NCBI RefSeq assembly: GCF_963675585.1
Contig: NZ_OY776414.1
Span: 785,001-849,000 of the forward strand
Reading direction: 5' to 3'
Source: an uncultured Draconibacterium sp.
GTDB taxonomy: Bacteria > Bacteroidota > Bacteroidia > Bacteroidales > Prolixibacteraceae
DNA: 64,000 nt
Shown piece after piece: positions 18,443-27,248 of the stretch (positions within the stretch are counted from its first letter, which is position 1; each line of letters starts with the position of its first letter). The position numbers were made by a program, and so were the translations under genes. The notes beneath the pieces are model-generated. The model saw only the letters and a program-made list of their open reading frames with translations, did not search any database and was not told the origin of the DNA.

Positions 18443-19027
18443 ATGTTTAAAGAAAGTATTTCAAACGAAGATTTAACTCAAATGCCATTACGGTGGTTCG
18501 AAGGCGAGATTGTAATGGTTGATTCGCCCTTTCAGGTAAAACAGGCAGTACAGGAACTTAGCGGTCAGGAAAGTATTGGATTCGATACAGAAACAAAACC
18601 GTCGTTTAAAAAAGGAGTTGTAAATAAGGTTGCTTTGTTGCAGTTGTCGACAAAAGACCGTGCTTTTTTATTTCGCATAAACCGCATTGGTTTACCACGC
18701 GAAATTATTGCTCTTTTATCGGACGAAAACATAAAAAAACCGGGAGTTGCCATTCGCGACGACATTAAAGGTTTACAGGAATTTAAAAAATTTAAACCGG
18801 CCGGATTTGTTGAATTGCAGGATGAAGCCAAAGACATGGGAATTCAGAATTTCAGTTTGAAAAAACTGGCGGCCATTGCCTGTGGATTCCGAATTTCGAA
18901 AGGGCAACAACTGACCAACTGGGAAGCCGATAGTTTAACTGAAGCACAACAACGATATGCAGCCACAGATGCCTGGGCTTCGCTCGAAATTTTCGAAAGT
19001 TTTCAAAGAATAAGTTATGATGTCTGA
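18443..19027 (+). CDS. 3'-5' exonuclease (RNase D/DnaQ-like fold)
   Basis: A DEDD-family exonuclease of 194 aa. Motif Exo I is IGFDTETKPSF, Exo II lies around VAIRDDIKGL, and Exo III is RYAATDAWASLEIF, with a Tyr four residues before Asp as in the DEDDy group (RNase D, WRN type). Only the exonuclease domain is present; there is no HRDC domain. It probably trims RNA or DNA 3' ends. It starts immediately after the DUF5063 gene and overlaps the methyltransferase gene by 11 bases. The neighbouring rRNA methyltransferase favours an RNA substrate (inference). Confidence 0.88.
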   Translation: MFKESISNEDLTQMPLRWFEGEIVMVDSPFQVKQAVQELSGQESIGFDTETKPSFKKGVVNKVALLQLSTKDRAFLFRINRIGLPREIIALLSDENIKKPGVAIRDDIKGLQEFKKFKPAGFVELQDEAKDMGIQNFSLKKLAAIACGFRISKGQQLTNWEADSLTEAQQRYAATDAWASLEIFESFQRISYDV

Positions 19028-20207
19028 TTTTGTAAAGGTTGTATTGAAATCGGGGAAAGATCAATCTCCAAAACGTTTTCATCCCTGGGTTTTCTCGGGT
19101 GCAATCAAAAAAATGTACGGAACTCCTGCCGAAGGAGATTTGGTGACGGTGTATTCAAACCACGATGAGTTTCTTGGTATTGGACATTACCAGGTGGGAT
19201 CAATTGCCATTCGAATTGTTTCGTTCGAAGAAGTTGTTCCGGATTATGATTTCTGGAAAAGTAAAATTGAAAGTGCCTGGAATTTGCGAAAATCACTGGG
19301 ATTTACTGAAAATACGGAGACCAATGTTTATCGTTTGATTCATGCCGAAGGGGATGGAATGCCGGGATTGGTGGTTGATTTTTACAACGGAACTGCGGTG
19401 ATGCAAATGCACTCCATCGGGATGTTTCAAATTCGCGAAGAACTGGTAAAAGCCATGCGCGAAGTGATGGGAGATAAACTAAAAGCCGTTTACAATAAAA
19501 GCGAAAAAACACTTCCTTTTAAAGCCGATATTCAATCGGAAGATGGTTACCTGTTTGGCGAAGATTCGGAAAACGAAGTGCTGGAATACGGTTTGAAATT
19601 TAAAGTTGACTGGGAACAAGGCCAGAAAACAGGTTTTTTTGTCGACCAGCGCGAAAACCGGATGTTGGTACAACAGTACGCAAAAGACCGCGACGTGCTG
19701 AATATGTTCTGTTACACCGGAGGCTTTTCGTTTTATGCAATGAAAGGTGGAGCAAAATCGGTTCATTCGGTTGATGCTTCGGCAAAAGCAATCGATTTAA
19801 CCGACGAAAATGTGGAATTGAATTTCCCGGGCGATGAACGACACAAGTCGACTGTAATTGACGGTTTTGAATATTTAAAAGAAATACAGGATAAATACGA
19901 TTTAATTATACTTGATCCGCCGGCATTTGCAAAACACCGAAATACCTTGCCACAAGCACTAAAAGGTTATAAACGAATAAATACACGTGCTTTCGAGCAA
20001 ATCAGAAAGGGTGGAATTTTATTCACTTTTTCGTGTTCGCAGGTGGTTTCGAAAGAGCGCTTCCGCGAAGCTGTGTTTTCGGCTGCTGCAATATCAGGTC
20101 GTAAAGTGCGTATATTGCACCAGATGAGCCAGCCAACCGATCATCCTGTAAATATTTATCACCCCGAAAGTGAGTATTTAAAAGGACTGGTGTTACATGT
20201 AGAATAG
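19017..20207 (+). CDS. Class I SAM-dependent rRNA methyltransferase (RlmI-like)
   Basis: A protein of 396 aa with an N-terminal PUA domain (about 1-80: PWVFSGAIKKM) and a C-terminal Rossmann methyltransferase. The SAM motif is VLNMFCYTGGFSFYAMKGG, the catalytic motif LDPPAFAK, and FTFSCSQ a further conserved motif. This arrangement is that of RlmI, which makes m5C in 23S rRNA, and of its relatives. Two ATGs (19017 and 19020) overlap the end of the exonuclease. A CAGTYR hexamer array follows it. Confidence 0.9.
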   Translation: MMSDFVKVVLKSGKDQSPKRFHPWVFSGAIKKMYGTPAEGDLVTVYSNHDEFLGIGHYQVGSIAIRIVSFEEVVPDYDFWKSKIESAWNLRKSLGFTENTETNVYRLIHAEGDGMPGLVVDFYNGTAVMQMHSIGMFQIREELVKAMREVMGDKLKAVYNKSEKTLPFKADIQSEDGYLFGEDSENEVLEYGLKFKVDWEQGQKTGFFVDQRENRMLVQQYAKDRDVLNMFCYTGGFSFYAMKGGAKSVHSVDASAKAIDLTDENVELNFPGDERHKSTVIDGFEYLKEIQDKYDLIILDPPAFAKHRNTLPQALKGYKRINTRAFEQIRKGGILFTFSCSQVVSKERFREAVFSAAAISGRKVRILHQMSQPTDHPVNIYHPESEYLKGLVLHVE

Positions 20208-20218
20208 AAGAAAGTAAA

Positions 20219-20242
20219 CAGTCGCAGTCGCAGTTACAGTTT
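20219..20242. repeat. CAGTYR hexamer array, 4 units
   Basis: Four 6-bp units (CAGTCG, CAGTCG, CAGTTA, CAGTTT) begin 11 bases after the methyltransferase stop. This is the same hexamer type as at 17184-17219, again directly behind a gene. Confidence 0.7.
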
Positions 20243-20275
20243 ACCGTTGAACAAGTTTAATGCAATTTAAAAGTT

Positions 20276-20989
20276 ATGCAACTACAACAACTTACCGAAA
20301 AATACAACAAAGAGTTAAGCGAAAAAACAATTGTTGAAAAATTGCAATACATGGTTGAGCAGCATCCCGAAAAAGTAGTTTTTACTACCAGTTTTGGATA
20401 CGAAGATCAGGTAATTACCGATGTAATTTTTAAAAACGACCTGGATATTAAAGTAGTAACTTTAGATACCGGACGTATTTTTCCTGAGACTTACAAAGTA
20501 TATCGTAGTACGCTTGAGCGTTACAAGAAACCGATTAAAGCTTATTTTCCTCCAACCGATAAAGTGGAAGAATTGCTGGATAAAAAGGGCCCGTTTAGTT
20601 TTTACGATTCGTTGGAAAACCGCAAAGAATGTTGTTTTATACGGAAAGTAATTCCTTTAAAACGTGCTTTGGAGGGTAATGATATCTGGATTACCGGACT
20701 ACGTGCTTCTCAATCGAATAACCGAAGCGATATGCAGGAGTTTGAATTGGATGAAGGCAACAATATTATTAAATACAATCCTTTGATGGAATGGAGCCTG
20801 GAAGAAACTATTTCGTATGTGAAAGAGTACAATGTTCCGTATAACGTGTTACACGATAAAGGATTTGTGAGCATTGGCTGCCAGCCGTGCACACGTGCTA
20901 TTCAGCCCGGCGAAGATTTTCGTGCCGGACGTTGGTGGTGGGAACAAGGTTCTGGAAAAGAATGTGGTTTGCATTCGCTTAAAAAGTAA
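20276..20989 (+). CDS. cysH: Assimilatory adenylylsulfate (APS) reductase
   Basis: Reduces activated sulfate to sulfite with thioredoxin, in the cytoplasm. It has 237 aa. The cysteine pairs RKECCFIRK and GCQPCTRAI are those that bind a [4Fe-4S] cluster in the APS-type (not PAPS-type) enzymes. The C-terminal ECGLH supplies the catalytic Cys. TSFGYEDQVI near residue 40 is the nucleotide-binding region. No cysD, cysN or sulfite reductase gene is adjacent, so the rest of the pathway must be elsewhere. An intrinsic terminator follows. Confidence 0.92.
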   Translation: MQLQQLTEKYNKELSEKTIVEKLQYMVEQHPEKVVFTTSFGYEDQVITDVIFKNDLDIKVVTLDTGRIFPETYKVYRSTLERYKKPIKAYFPPTDKVEELLDKKGPFSFYDSLENRKECCFIRKVIPLKRALEGNDIWITGLRASQSNNRSDMQEFELDEGNNIIKYNPLMEWSLEETISYVKEYNVPYNVLHDKGFVSIGCQPCTRAIQPGEDFRAGRWWWEQGSGKECGLHSLKK

Positions 20990-21010
20990 GCAGATAAAAA
21001 TAAAATACAG

Positions 21011-21041
21011 AAAGGCATGAATTTGAATTCGTGCCTTTTTT
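21011..21041 (+). terminator. Intrinsic terminator after cysH
   Basis: AAAGGCATGAATT pairs with AATTCGTGCCTTT (one G-U) and is followed by a T-run. Confidence 0.85.
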
Positions 21042-21176
21042 GTTTTTGGATATTCTGTGTAAACCATTGTTGTGATGTGCGGAATGGGTGTTTTTAGAAA
21101 ATTTATTTGAGGCGAGCTAAAGCAATTCTGAAAGAAAAATTTTACTTTTAACGGTTTTGAAAAATTTAAAAGAAAT

Positions 21177-21710
21177 ATGGAAGAATTGACAGTTGGTACA
21201 CGCGTTGATCATCCGCGTTACGGAGAAGGAATTGTAAGTAAAAATAACCTGACTGCCTACGAGATTTTTTTTGAACGAGGCGGAAAAATAGAGATTACAA
21301 AAAGAAACACCGATTTAACTGTTCTTGAGGCGAATACAGATGCACCTAAAAACAGTCTTTCTCTGAAAGAGATCGAAAAAGTGATGAGTTATGTACTGGA
21401 TAAATACGGTGCATTAAACGAAGTAGTTCCTTTGGGTGAGAAGTGGGAAGGTGGAACAATGCTTTTACAACCTGCTAATCCGGATTTAAAACCCAAAGAA
21501 ATTCCGATTGAAACTTTCTTCCATAAAATTGTAATGTTGCGCGACCGTTTGCGTGTGCTTGAGCAAAACATCAACAGTAGCTCATCGTTAAGCGACGAAG
21601 AAAAAGTTAATATTCAGCAGTACATAACACGATCGTACGGTTCATTAACCACCTTTAATATTCTTTTTGCAGAGAAGGAGCATTATTTTGTTGGCGCAAA
21701 AACAAAATAA
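21177..21710 (+). CDS. Conserved protein with N-terminal Tudor-like/UvrD-tail-like fold
   Basis: A 177-aa cytoplasmic protein. The first 45 residues (GTRVDHPRYGEGIVSKNN, then IFFERGGKIEI) resemble the small barrel found at the C-terminus of UvrD/PcrA helicases and in related RNA-polymerase-binding modules. The rest is helical (LSLKEIEKVMSYVLDKYG, IETFFHKIVMLRDRLRVLEQ). I do not recognise a named family, and an interaction role is only a guess. No operon partner: terminators lie on both sides. ATG at 21177. Confidence 0.6.
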   Translation: MEELTVGTRVDHPRYGEGIVSKNNLTAYEIFFERGGKIEITKRNTDLTVLEANTDAPKNSLSLKEIEKVMSYVLDKYGALNEVVPLGEKWEGGTMLLQPANPDLKPKEIPIETFFHKIVMLRDRLRVLEQNINSSSSLSDEEKVNIQQYITRSYGSLTTFNILFAEKEHYFVGAKTK

Positions 21711-21729
21711 GTGAAGACCTAATAATTAT

Positions 21730-21771
21730 AGATCGGATCTGTATATTATAGTATGAATACAGATCCGATCT
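21730..21771 (+). terminator. 15-bp perfect palindrome, probable terminator
   Basis: AGATCGGATCTGTAT (21730-21744) and its exact reverse complement (21757-21771) flank a 12-base loop, followed by TTTC. The T-run is weak, so termination is likely but not certain. It lies between the 177-aa protein gene and the esterase. Confidence 0.55.
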
Positions 21772-21800
21772 TTCACTTAGATTCTAAAAAATCAAATAAA

Positions 21801-22703
21801 ATGAAAAACCTACAATTACTAATTATTCTGATGTTTATTTCTACAAGCCTGATGGCACAAACCAAAGTATTAAAAGTATGGCCTGACGGTGCACCCAATG
21901 ATAACGGAATGACAGAGCCGGAGGAGAAGTACGATGGCATTCGTGTACGGAATGTTTCGGAAGCCGAAATGTATGTGTACTTGCCTGAAAAGGAGAAAAA
22001 TACCGGAGCAGCAGTTGTAATTTGTCCGGGTGGTGGTTATATGATTGAAGCTATGGACCATGAAGGACACGACATCGCCACATTTCTTCAGGAAAAGGGA
22101 ATTGCAGGAATTGTTCTGAAATACAGGTTGCCTTATTCGCATCATGAGATTCCATCGTGCGATGCACGGCGTACAATTCGTACCGTTCGAAACAACGCAA
22201 AAGAGTGGGGGATAAATCCCGATAAAATTGGAATTGCAGGTTCTTCTGCCGGAGGACATTTGGCTTCCACTGCCGGAACTGTATTTGATGCTGGTGACAA
22301 GGAAAATTCCGATCCGGTTGAGCAGCAAAGTTGCCGACCCGATTTTATGCTCTTGCTTTATCCGGTTATTTCAATGGACGAAGAATTTGGCCACATGGGC
22401 TCGCGTACAAATCTGATTGGCGAAGGACATGATAAAACTCTGATCCGGAAATATTCGAACGAATGGAATGTAAATGAACAAACACCTCCAACCTTTCTGA
22501 TTTTGGCCGACGATGATAAATCTGTTCCTCCGCGTAATTCAATTGAATTTTATTCGGCCTTAAAACGATACGATGTGCCTGCCGAAATGCATATTTTTCA
22601 GCAAGGTGGCCATGGATTTGGAATTCGCAAAAATGATATACCTGCTGACCAGTGGCCCGAACTTTTTTATACCTGGCTGAAAGCAAGAAAAATTGTTGAA
22701 TAA
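21801..22703 (+). CDS. Secreted alpha/beta-hydrolase (esterase, probably carbohydrate esterase)
   Basis: A 300-aa exported enzyme with a signal peptide (LLIILMFISTSLMAQ). The oxyanion region is CPGGGY (76-80), the nucleophile elbow GSSAG (Ser149), Asp lies in LADDDKSVPP, and the catalytic His in QGGHGFG. This layout is found in BD-FAE/acetylxylan-esterase-like enzymes, so it may deacylate plant or algal polysaccharides in the periplasm. An earlier in-frame ATG at 21753 lies inside the upstream palindrome and is rejected. Its stop touches the start of the Nudix gene. Confidence 0.85.
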   Translation: MKNLQLLIILMFISTSLMAQTKVLKVWPDGAPNDNGMTEPEEKYDGIRVRNVSEAEMYVYLPEKEKNTGAAVVICPGGGYMIEAMDHEGHDIATFLQEKGIAGIVLKYRLPYSHHEIPSCDARRTIRTVRNNAKEWGINPDKIGIAGSSAGGHLASTAGTVFDAGDKENSDPVEQQSCRPDFMLLLYPVISMDEEFGHMGSRTNLIGEGHDKTLIRKYSNEWNVNEQTPPTFLILADDDKSVPPRNSIEFYSALKRYDVPAEMHIFQQGGHGFGIRKNDIPADQWPELFYTWLKARKIVE

Positions 22704-23255
22704 ATGAGTAACACTCATCCTTTAAAAGTTTTAAATTATTGTCCCAAATGCGGCTCGTCTGATTTTAAAGCATCGGGTGAACGGTCGTTAAAATGTAACA
22801 GCTGTGGCTTTCATTATTTTATTAATTCGGCTGCTGCCGTTGCTGCATTGGTAACAAATGAAAAAGGTCAGTTAATGTTGGTTACCCGTGGTGTTGAGCC
22901 CAACTATGGAAAGCTGGATTTGCCGGGTGGATTTATCGATCCTTTGGAATCGGCAGAGCAGGCTGTGGCGCGTGAATTGTCGGAGGAACTGGGTTTAGAA
23001 GTTAAATCGATGAAGTACCTGGGATCAGCGCCAAATGAGTATGTTTTTTCTGAATTTACCGTTTTTACATTGGACATGGCTTTTGAAGTAAAAGCAGAAT
23101 CACTTGAGAATTTAAAGCCAATGGACGATATTTTGGGGTATCGGTTTTACTCGGAAGCGGAACTGGATTACGATGATATTCCTGCACCTTCGATCAAACA
23201 ATTTGTAAAACACTTTTTTGAAAAAATCCGGCAATCCAAAAATCCGGTAATCTAA
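22704..23255 (+). CDS. Nudix hydrolase with N-terminal zinc ribbon
   Basis: A 183-aa cytoplasmic hydrolase of nucleoside diphosphate derivatives. A zinc ribbon (CPKCGSSDF ... CNSCGF, residues 13-37) precedes the Nudix fold. The Nudix box runs over about residues 74-96 with GGFIDPLESAEQAVARELSE then EL, matching GX5EX7REUXEEXGU. The zinc ribbon recalls NudC-like proteins, but the protein is shorter. The start is directly after the esterase stop, and the aminopeptidase follows after 10 bases. Confidence 0.88.
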   Translation: MSNTHPLKVLNYCPKCGSSDFKASGERSLKCNSCGFHYFINSAAAVAALVTNEKGQLMLVTRGVEPNYGKLDLPGGFIDPLESAEQAVARELSEELGLEVKSMKYLGSAPNEYVFSEFTVFTLDMAFEVKAESLENLKPMDDILGYRFYSEAELDYDDIPAPSIKQFVKHFFEKIRQSKNPVI

Positions 23256-23265
23256 AAATCGAATA

Positions 23266-25050
23266 ATGATTAAAAATACAATATCAAATCGTCTTTCAGC
23301 TTTGCGTGCCGAAATGCACAAATTAAATATTGATGCCTGGTACATTTCCGGAACCGATCCGCATTCGAGCGAGTATTTGCCGGCGAGGTGGCAAACCCGC
23401 ATGTTTATCTCCGGCTTTACCGGATCGTACGGAATGGTGGTAGTTACAAAAGACGAAGCTGCTTTGTGGACCGACTCACGTTATTTTTTGCAGGCTGCCG
23501 AACAATTGGAAGGTACAGGTATTCAAATGATGAAATTGCGCATTCCGGATGCTGTTTCGCCTGAAATGTGGCTAGGCAAAAAATTGAAAGCCGGAAGCCG
23601 CGTTGGAATGGATGCCCAAACCGTTTCGGTTGCCGGATTTAAAAGTTTTGAAAATACACTGGCAAAATATGAAATAGAAACCGTTGAAACGCCCGATCTG
23701 CTCGACAATATATGGTCTGACCGTCCTTTGGATTCGGCAGAAAAAGTGTTTGAACTGGGCCTTGAATATTCCGGAGTTTCACGAAAAGAAAAACAAGAAA
23801 ATATTGCTGCCGATCTTCAAAAGTCAGGAGCCGATTACCAGGTGGTTTCCATGCTCGACGAACTGGCATGGTTGTACAATCTGCGCGGAAACGACATAAG
23901 TTACAACCCGGTTTTTAATGGTTTTGCCTGTATTGGTAAAAACGATAGTTACCTGTTTGTCGAAAGTTCGAAAATTGAGGCAGGCTTAAAATCTATACTC
24001 GAAAAAGACGGCGTGACCTTATTGCCGTACGCTCAGTTTTATGATTTCCTATCCGGAGTCTCGGGAAAGAAAATTTTGGTTGATCCAGCTACTTTAAATT
24101 ATGCTGCTTACAGCGCGTTAATTCAAAACAACGAGTTGATTGAAAGCACTTCGTTGGTTTCGTTGCTGAAATCCAGAAAAAATGAAACTGAAATTGCCGG
24201 TTTTAAAGAAGCCATGAAAAAAGACGGGGTGGCTTTGGTTGAATTTCATTACTGGTTAAAAAATCACATTGGTAAAGAAACTATATCGGAATACAACATT
24301 GGTGTAAAACTGAAAGAATTCAGGGCAAAGCAGGCTGATTTTAAAGGAGAAAGTTTTCCTCCCATTGTGGGTTACAAAAGCCACGGCGCCATGGTTCATT
24401 TAATTGTTGGACCCGATGATGCTTTTCCGGTTGAAGCCGACGGAATTTTACTTTTCGATTCGGGAGGACAGTATTTGCAGGGAACCACCGATATTACGCG
24501 TACGGTTGCCCTGGGTGCTGTTTCGGAACAGCAAAGAACTGATTTTACCATTGTATTAAAAGGAATGATTGGCCTGACAAATGCCGTATTCCCTTTTGGA
24601 ACCAAAGGTTGTCATTTAGATATTCTGGCACGCAAACCAATGTGGGAAAACGGAATGAACTATGGACATGGAACCGGACACGGAGTTGGGCACTTTTTAA
24701 ATGTGCACGAAGGCCCGATGGCAATCAGACAGGAATACAACGAAAATAGAATTGAACCCGGAAATGTAATGTCGAACGAACCCGCCTTTTACCGCGAAGG
24801 TTTGTATGGAATTCGTACCGAAAATATGATTGTTTGTGTGGAAAAGGAAGTGACCGAATTTGGACGTTTCCTTGGTTTTGAAACACTTACTCTTTGTCCG
24901 ATAGATACCACTTTGATTCGTGTTGAATTGCTGACGACAGAGGAAAAAGACTGGATGAACAACTATCACAAAAAAGTAAATGAGGCATTAAAACCTTTGC
25001 TCTCAGATAATCTTCACCTGTTTCTTGATCAATTAACAGCAGAGATTTAG
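23266..25050 (+). CDS. Xaa-Pro aminopeptidase (M24B)
   Basis: Removes N-terminal residues linked to proline. The 594 aa consist of two creatinase N-terminal-like domains (to about 310) and a C-terminal pita-bread catalytic domain. Metal ligands are visible: first Asp in LFDSGGQYLQG, second Asp in TTDITRTV, His in GHGTGHGVGHFL, and Glu in MSNEPAFYREG and IRTENM. The length fits the large cytosolic aminopeptidase P type. No signal peptide. ATG at 23266. Confidence 0.93.
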   Translation: MIKNTISNRLSALRAEMHKLNIDAWYISGTDPHSSEYLPARWQTRMFISGFTGSYGMVVVTKDEAALWTDSRYFLQAAEQLEGTGIQMMKLRIPDAVSPEMWLGKKLKAGSRVGMDAQTVSVAGFKSFENTLAKYEIETVETPDLLDNIWSDRPLDSAEKVFELGLEYSGVSRKEKQENIAADLQKSGADYQVVSMLDELAWLYNLRGNDISYNPVFNGFACIGKNDSYLFVESSKIEAGLKSILEKDGVTLLPYAQFYDFLSGVSGKKILVDPATLNYAAYSALIQNNELIESTSLVSLLKSRKNETEIAGFKEAMKKDGVALVEFHYWLKNHIGKETISEYNIGVKLKEFRAKQADFKGESFPPIVGYKSHGAMVHLIVGPDDAFPVEADGILLFDSGGQYLQGTTDITRTVALGAVSEQQRTDFTIVLKGMIGLTNAVFPFGTKGCHLDILARKPMWENGMNYGHGTGHGVGHFLNVHEGPMAIRQEYNENRIEPGNVMSNEPAFYREGLYGIRTENMIVCVEKEVTEFGRFLGFETLTLCPIDTTLIRVELLTTEEKDWMNNYHKKVNEALKPLLSDNLHLFLDQLTAEI

Positions 25051-25120
25051 CGGCATAAGGTGTTCAGTAAAAGCAACTGTTCGGCTCAAATAAGTTAAAC
25101 CGTTTTTTAAGCGATTGGAT

Positions 25121-25456
25121 ATGGAAAAACTGACTATTTTATGGACTACCGATAACAAGGACACCTTTTTCAATATGCTGGCAATGTATGCCACTAACTC
25201 GGTGCAGAAAGCATGGTGGGACAATGTTACTGTAATTATCTGGGGCGCTTCGGCCAAACTTGCAGGCAACGATGCTCAGGTACAAAGCGAACTAGTGCAG
25301 ATGATTGCCACCGGTGTTACAATTGAAGCCTGTAAAGCCTGTGCCGATAATTTAGGAGTAAGCGGCGAACTGGAAAAATTAGGTGTAAATGTTCGTTATA
25401 TGGGAGTGCCTTTGACCGAATGCCTGAAGAGCGGTGAGAAATTTATTAGCATATAA
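25121..25456 (+). CDS. DsrE/DsrF-like family protein
   Basis: A small protein of 111 aa with the DsrE-like fold: ILWTTDNKDTFFNMLAMY near the start, VTVIIWGASAKL, then a Cys pair in EACKACADNLG near residue 77 where active-site Cys occurs in sulfur-carrier relatives. A role in sulfur transfer is possible, and cysH lies 4 kb away, but neither is proven. The ATG at 25121 is preferred to TTG at 25115. A strong terminator begins at its stop codon. Confidence 0.78.
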   Translation: MEKLTILWTTDNKDTFFNMLAMYATNSVQKAWWDNVTVIIWGASAKLAGNDAQVQSELVQMIATGVTIEACKACADNLGVSGELEKLGVNVRYMGVPLTECLKSGEKFISI

Positions 25457-25499
25457 AGGAAGCAGGTAAAACGATTCGTTTTACCTGCTTCCTTTTTTG
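25456..25499 (+). terminator. Strong intrinsic terminator
   Basis: AAGGAAGCAGGTAAAACGA and its exact inverted partner form a stem of about 18 bp followed by TTTTTT. It starts in the stop codon of the DsrE-like gene and separates it from the converging kinase gene. Confidence 0.92.
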
Positions 25500-25567
25500 T
25501 ACTTGCGATATATCTTAATTCGGTTTTTTAATCAAAAATACTGGAATTGAGTTAGCAACAGACTGTT

Positions 25568-26752
25568 TTATTCCTCCGCTTTTGGAAGTGTAAAACAAAA
25601 GGTACTTCCTTCGTTCATCTTACTTGTAACCGAAATTCCACCTTTGTTTTTTTCAACAAACTCCTTGCATAAGATAAGACCTAAACCGGTACCGCTTTCT
25701 TTTGATGTTCCGGTACGTTGCGATTTATTACTTAAAGTAAACAACTCTTTTTGCGTTTCTTTGTCCATTCCTATGCCATCATCCTTTATACAAAAAGAAT
25801 AGAAACCATTCTTTTCAGAAGATGAAATAATAATCTTTCCATCGGGATGGGTGAATTTGATTGCGTTCGAAATTAAATTCCTAAAAACAGTAGAAATCAT
25901 ATTCTTATCGGCGTAGCACAAAAAGGTATTATCCACATTGTTTTCAATGGTAATTTTTTTCGACTCGGCGTGTTGCCGTAAAACTTTAAAGTTTTCGTCA
26001 ACAATTTCTGCCGGATAAAATTTGTCGGGTTCTACTTTTATTCTACCGGTTTGCGAGCGAGTCCATTCCAGTAGGTTTTTAAGTAAGTTGAACGTACTTT
26101 TCGACGACTCGTTGATGTCCTTAATAAACTCCATTTTGTCTTCGTCTGGTAATACTTCCCAGTTTTCAATCATTATTTCCGAAAGGCCCAATAAGGCATT
26201 AAACGGGCTTTTTAAATCGTGTGCAATAATCGAAAAGAATTTGTCTTTCGAAGCATTTGCCAGTCGTAATTCTTCAGTTCGTTTTGCCACCTGGTCTTCC
26301 AGCGAAGCATTTAAAATCAGAAGTTCTTCATTTTGTTTACGTATTTTAATTTCCTGAAGAAAACTTTTAATGGCTTCTTTTACCGTAAGAACAAGGTCGT
26401 CTTTGTCCCAGGGTTTAGCAATGTAACGGTACAACTGGGCGTTATTGATGGCGTTACTAATACCTTCAATACTTGCTTGTCCGGTTAGTAATATTTTAAG
26501 CGAACCGGGCGATAATTCATGAACTCTTTTTAGCAATTCATCGCCTTTCATTCCCGGCATAATGTAATCCGAAATAATAACCGGAACCTGTTGTCCTTCC
26601 GCTATTAATTCTTCAAAATACTCCAGCGCGTCTTCGCCACTGTCTGAAGTTTCGATATTATATTCTCCGTCGAAACAAGAATCCAATTGTTCTTGCAAAG
26701 CTTCAAGGATTATCTCCTCGTCATCGACGCATAATATAGTTTGCTTTTCCAT
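25568..26752 (-). CDS. Response regulator-histidine kinase hybrid (REC-HisKA-HATPase)
   Basis: A 394-aa cytoplasmic hybrid. The receiver domain (1-125) has acidic pocket DDEE and phosphoacceptor Asp62 (ISDYIMPGMKG), with Lys in IAKPW. A coiled coil (130-165) leads to HisKA with His178 in FSIIAHDLKSPFNALLGLSE and to the HATPase with N box NLISNAIKFT, DDGIGMD and GTGLGL. The ATG at 26752 follows the upstream stop (TAGA then ATG). It is the last gene of a three-gene phosphorelay; there is no transmembrane or DNA-binding part. Confidence 0.9.
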   Translation of the reverse strand: MEKQTILCVDDEEIILEALQEQLDSCFDGEYNIETSDSGEDALEYFEELIAEGQQVPVIISDYIMPGMKGDELLKRVHELSPGSLKILLTGQASIEGISNAINNAQLYRYIAKPWDKDDLVLTVKEAIKSFLQEIKIRKQNEELLILNASLEDQVAKRTEELRLANASKDKFFSIIAHDLKSPFNALLGLSEIMIENWEVLPDEDKMEFIKDINESSKSTFNLLKNLLEWTRSQTGRIKVEPDKFYPAEIVDENFKVLRQHAESKKITIENNVDNTFLCYADKNMISTVFRNLISNAIKFTHPDGKIIISSSEKNGFYSFCIKDDGIGMDKETQKELFTLSNKSQRTGTSKESGTGLGLILCKEFVEKNKGGISVTSKMNEGSTFCFTLPKAEE

Positions 26753-26753
26753 T

Positions 26754-27158
26754 CTACTCTTTATTTTCAATTTTGCTTAGTCCGGTACGAATCACTTTTT
26801 CCAAATCATCCGAATTCCAGGGTTTACTAATGTAGGCGTGTAATTTTGCATTTTCAATTGCGTTTTGAATTGCTGATTCATCGGCCTGACCAGTAAGCAT
26901 AACTTTTACAATTTTAGGAAATTTGTGATGTACATCGATTAAAAATTCATCGCCTTTTTTTCCGGGCATTAACCAATCCGAAACGATAACCAAAACATCA
27001 ATATTTTCTTCCGAAAGTTCTTTGATAACTTCCATCCCTTCCTCTGCATTTTCTGCCGATTCGTAGATAAACTCATCACCGAACATATTTTTTATTTGCT
27101 CACCTAAACTTTCGAGAATAATGTTTTCGTCATCAACGCAAACAATTGCTTTTTTCAT
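26754..27158 (-). CDS. Single-domain response regulator
   Basis: A 134-aa stand-alone receiver. DD at 9-10, phosphoacceptor Asp61 (IVSDWLMPGKKGDEF), Thr in MLTGQAD and Lys in YISKPW are all present. It has no output domain, so it probably passes phosphate within the relay between the PAS kinase and the REC-kinase hybrid that flank it. The last ten residues are charged. Confidence 0.9.
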   Translation of the reverse strand: MKKAIVCVDDENIILESLGEQIKNMFGDEFIYESAENAEEGMEVIKELSEENIDVLVIVSDWLMPGKKGDEFLIDVHHKFPKIVKVMLTGQADESAIQNAIENAKLHAYISKPWNSDDLEKVIRTGLSKIENKE

Positions 27159-27248
27159 AGTGGTATTAGTTTCGTTATAAAGATATTAATTGTAGTTAAC
27201 TATATATGAATGACTATAAGTATTTTAATAATTTAATTTTATTATAAA

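Noticed and set aside
20276-21710. Sulfur assimilation cluster around cysH
   Set aside because: No cysD, cysN, cysC or sulfite reductase gene is present; the DsrE-like protein is 4 kb away behind unrelated genes.
21753-21800. Start of the esterase at ATG 21753
   Set aside because: It lies in the 15-bp palindrome and puts 16 polar residues before the signal peptide; ATG 21801 gives a clean signal peptide.
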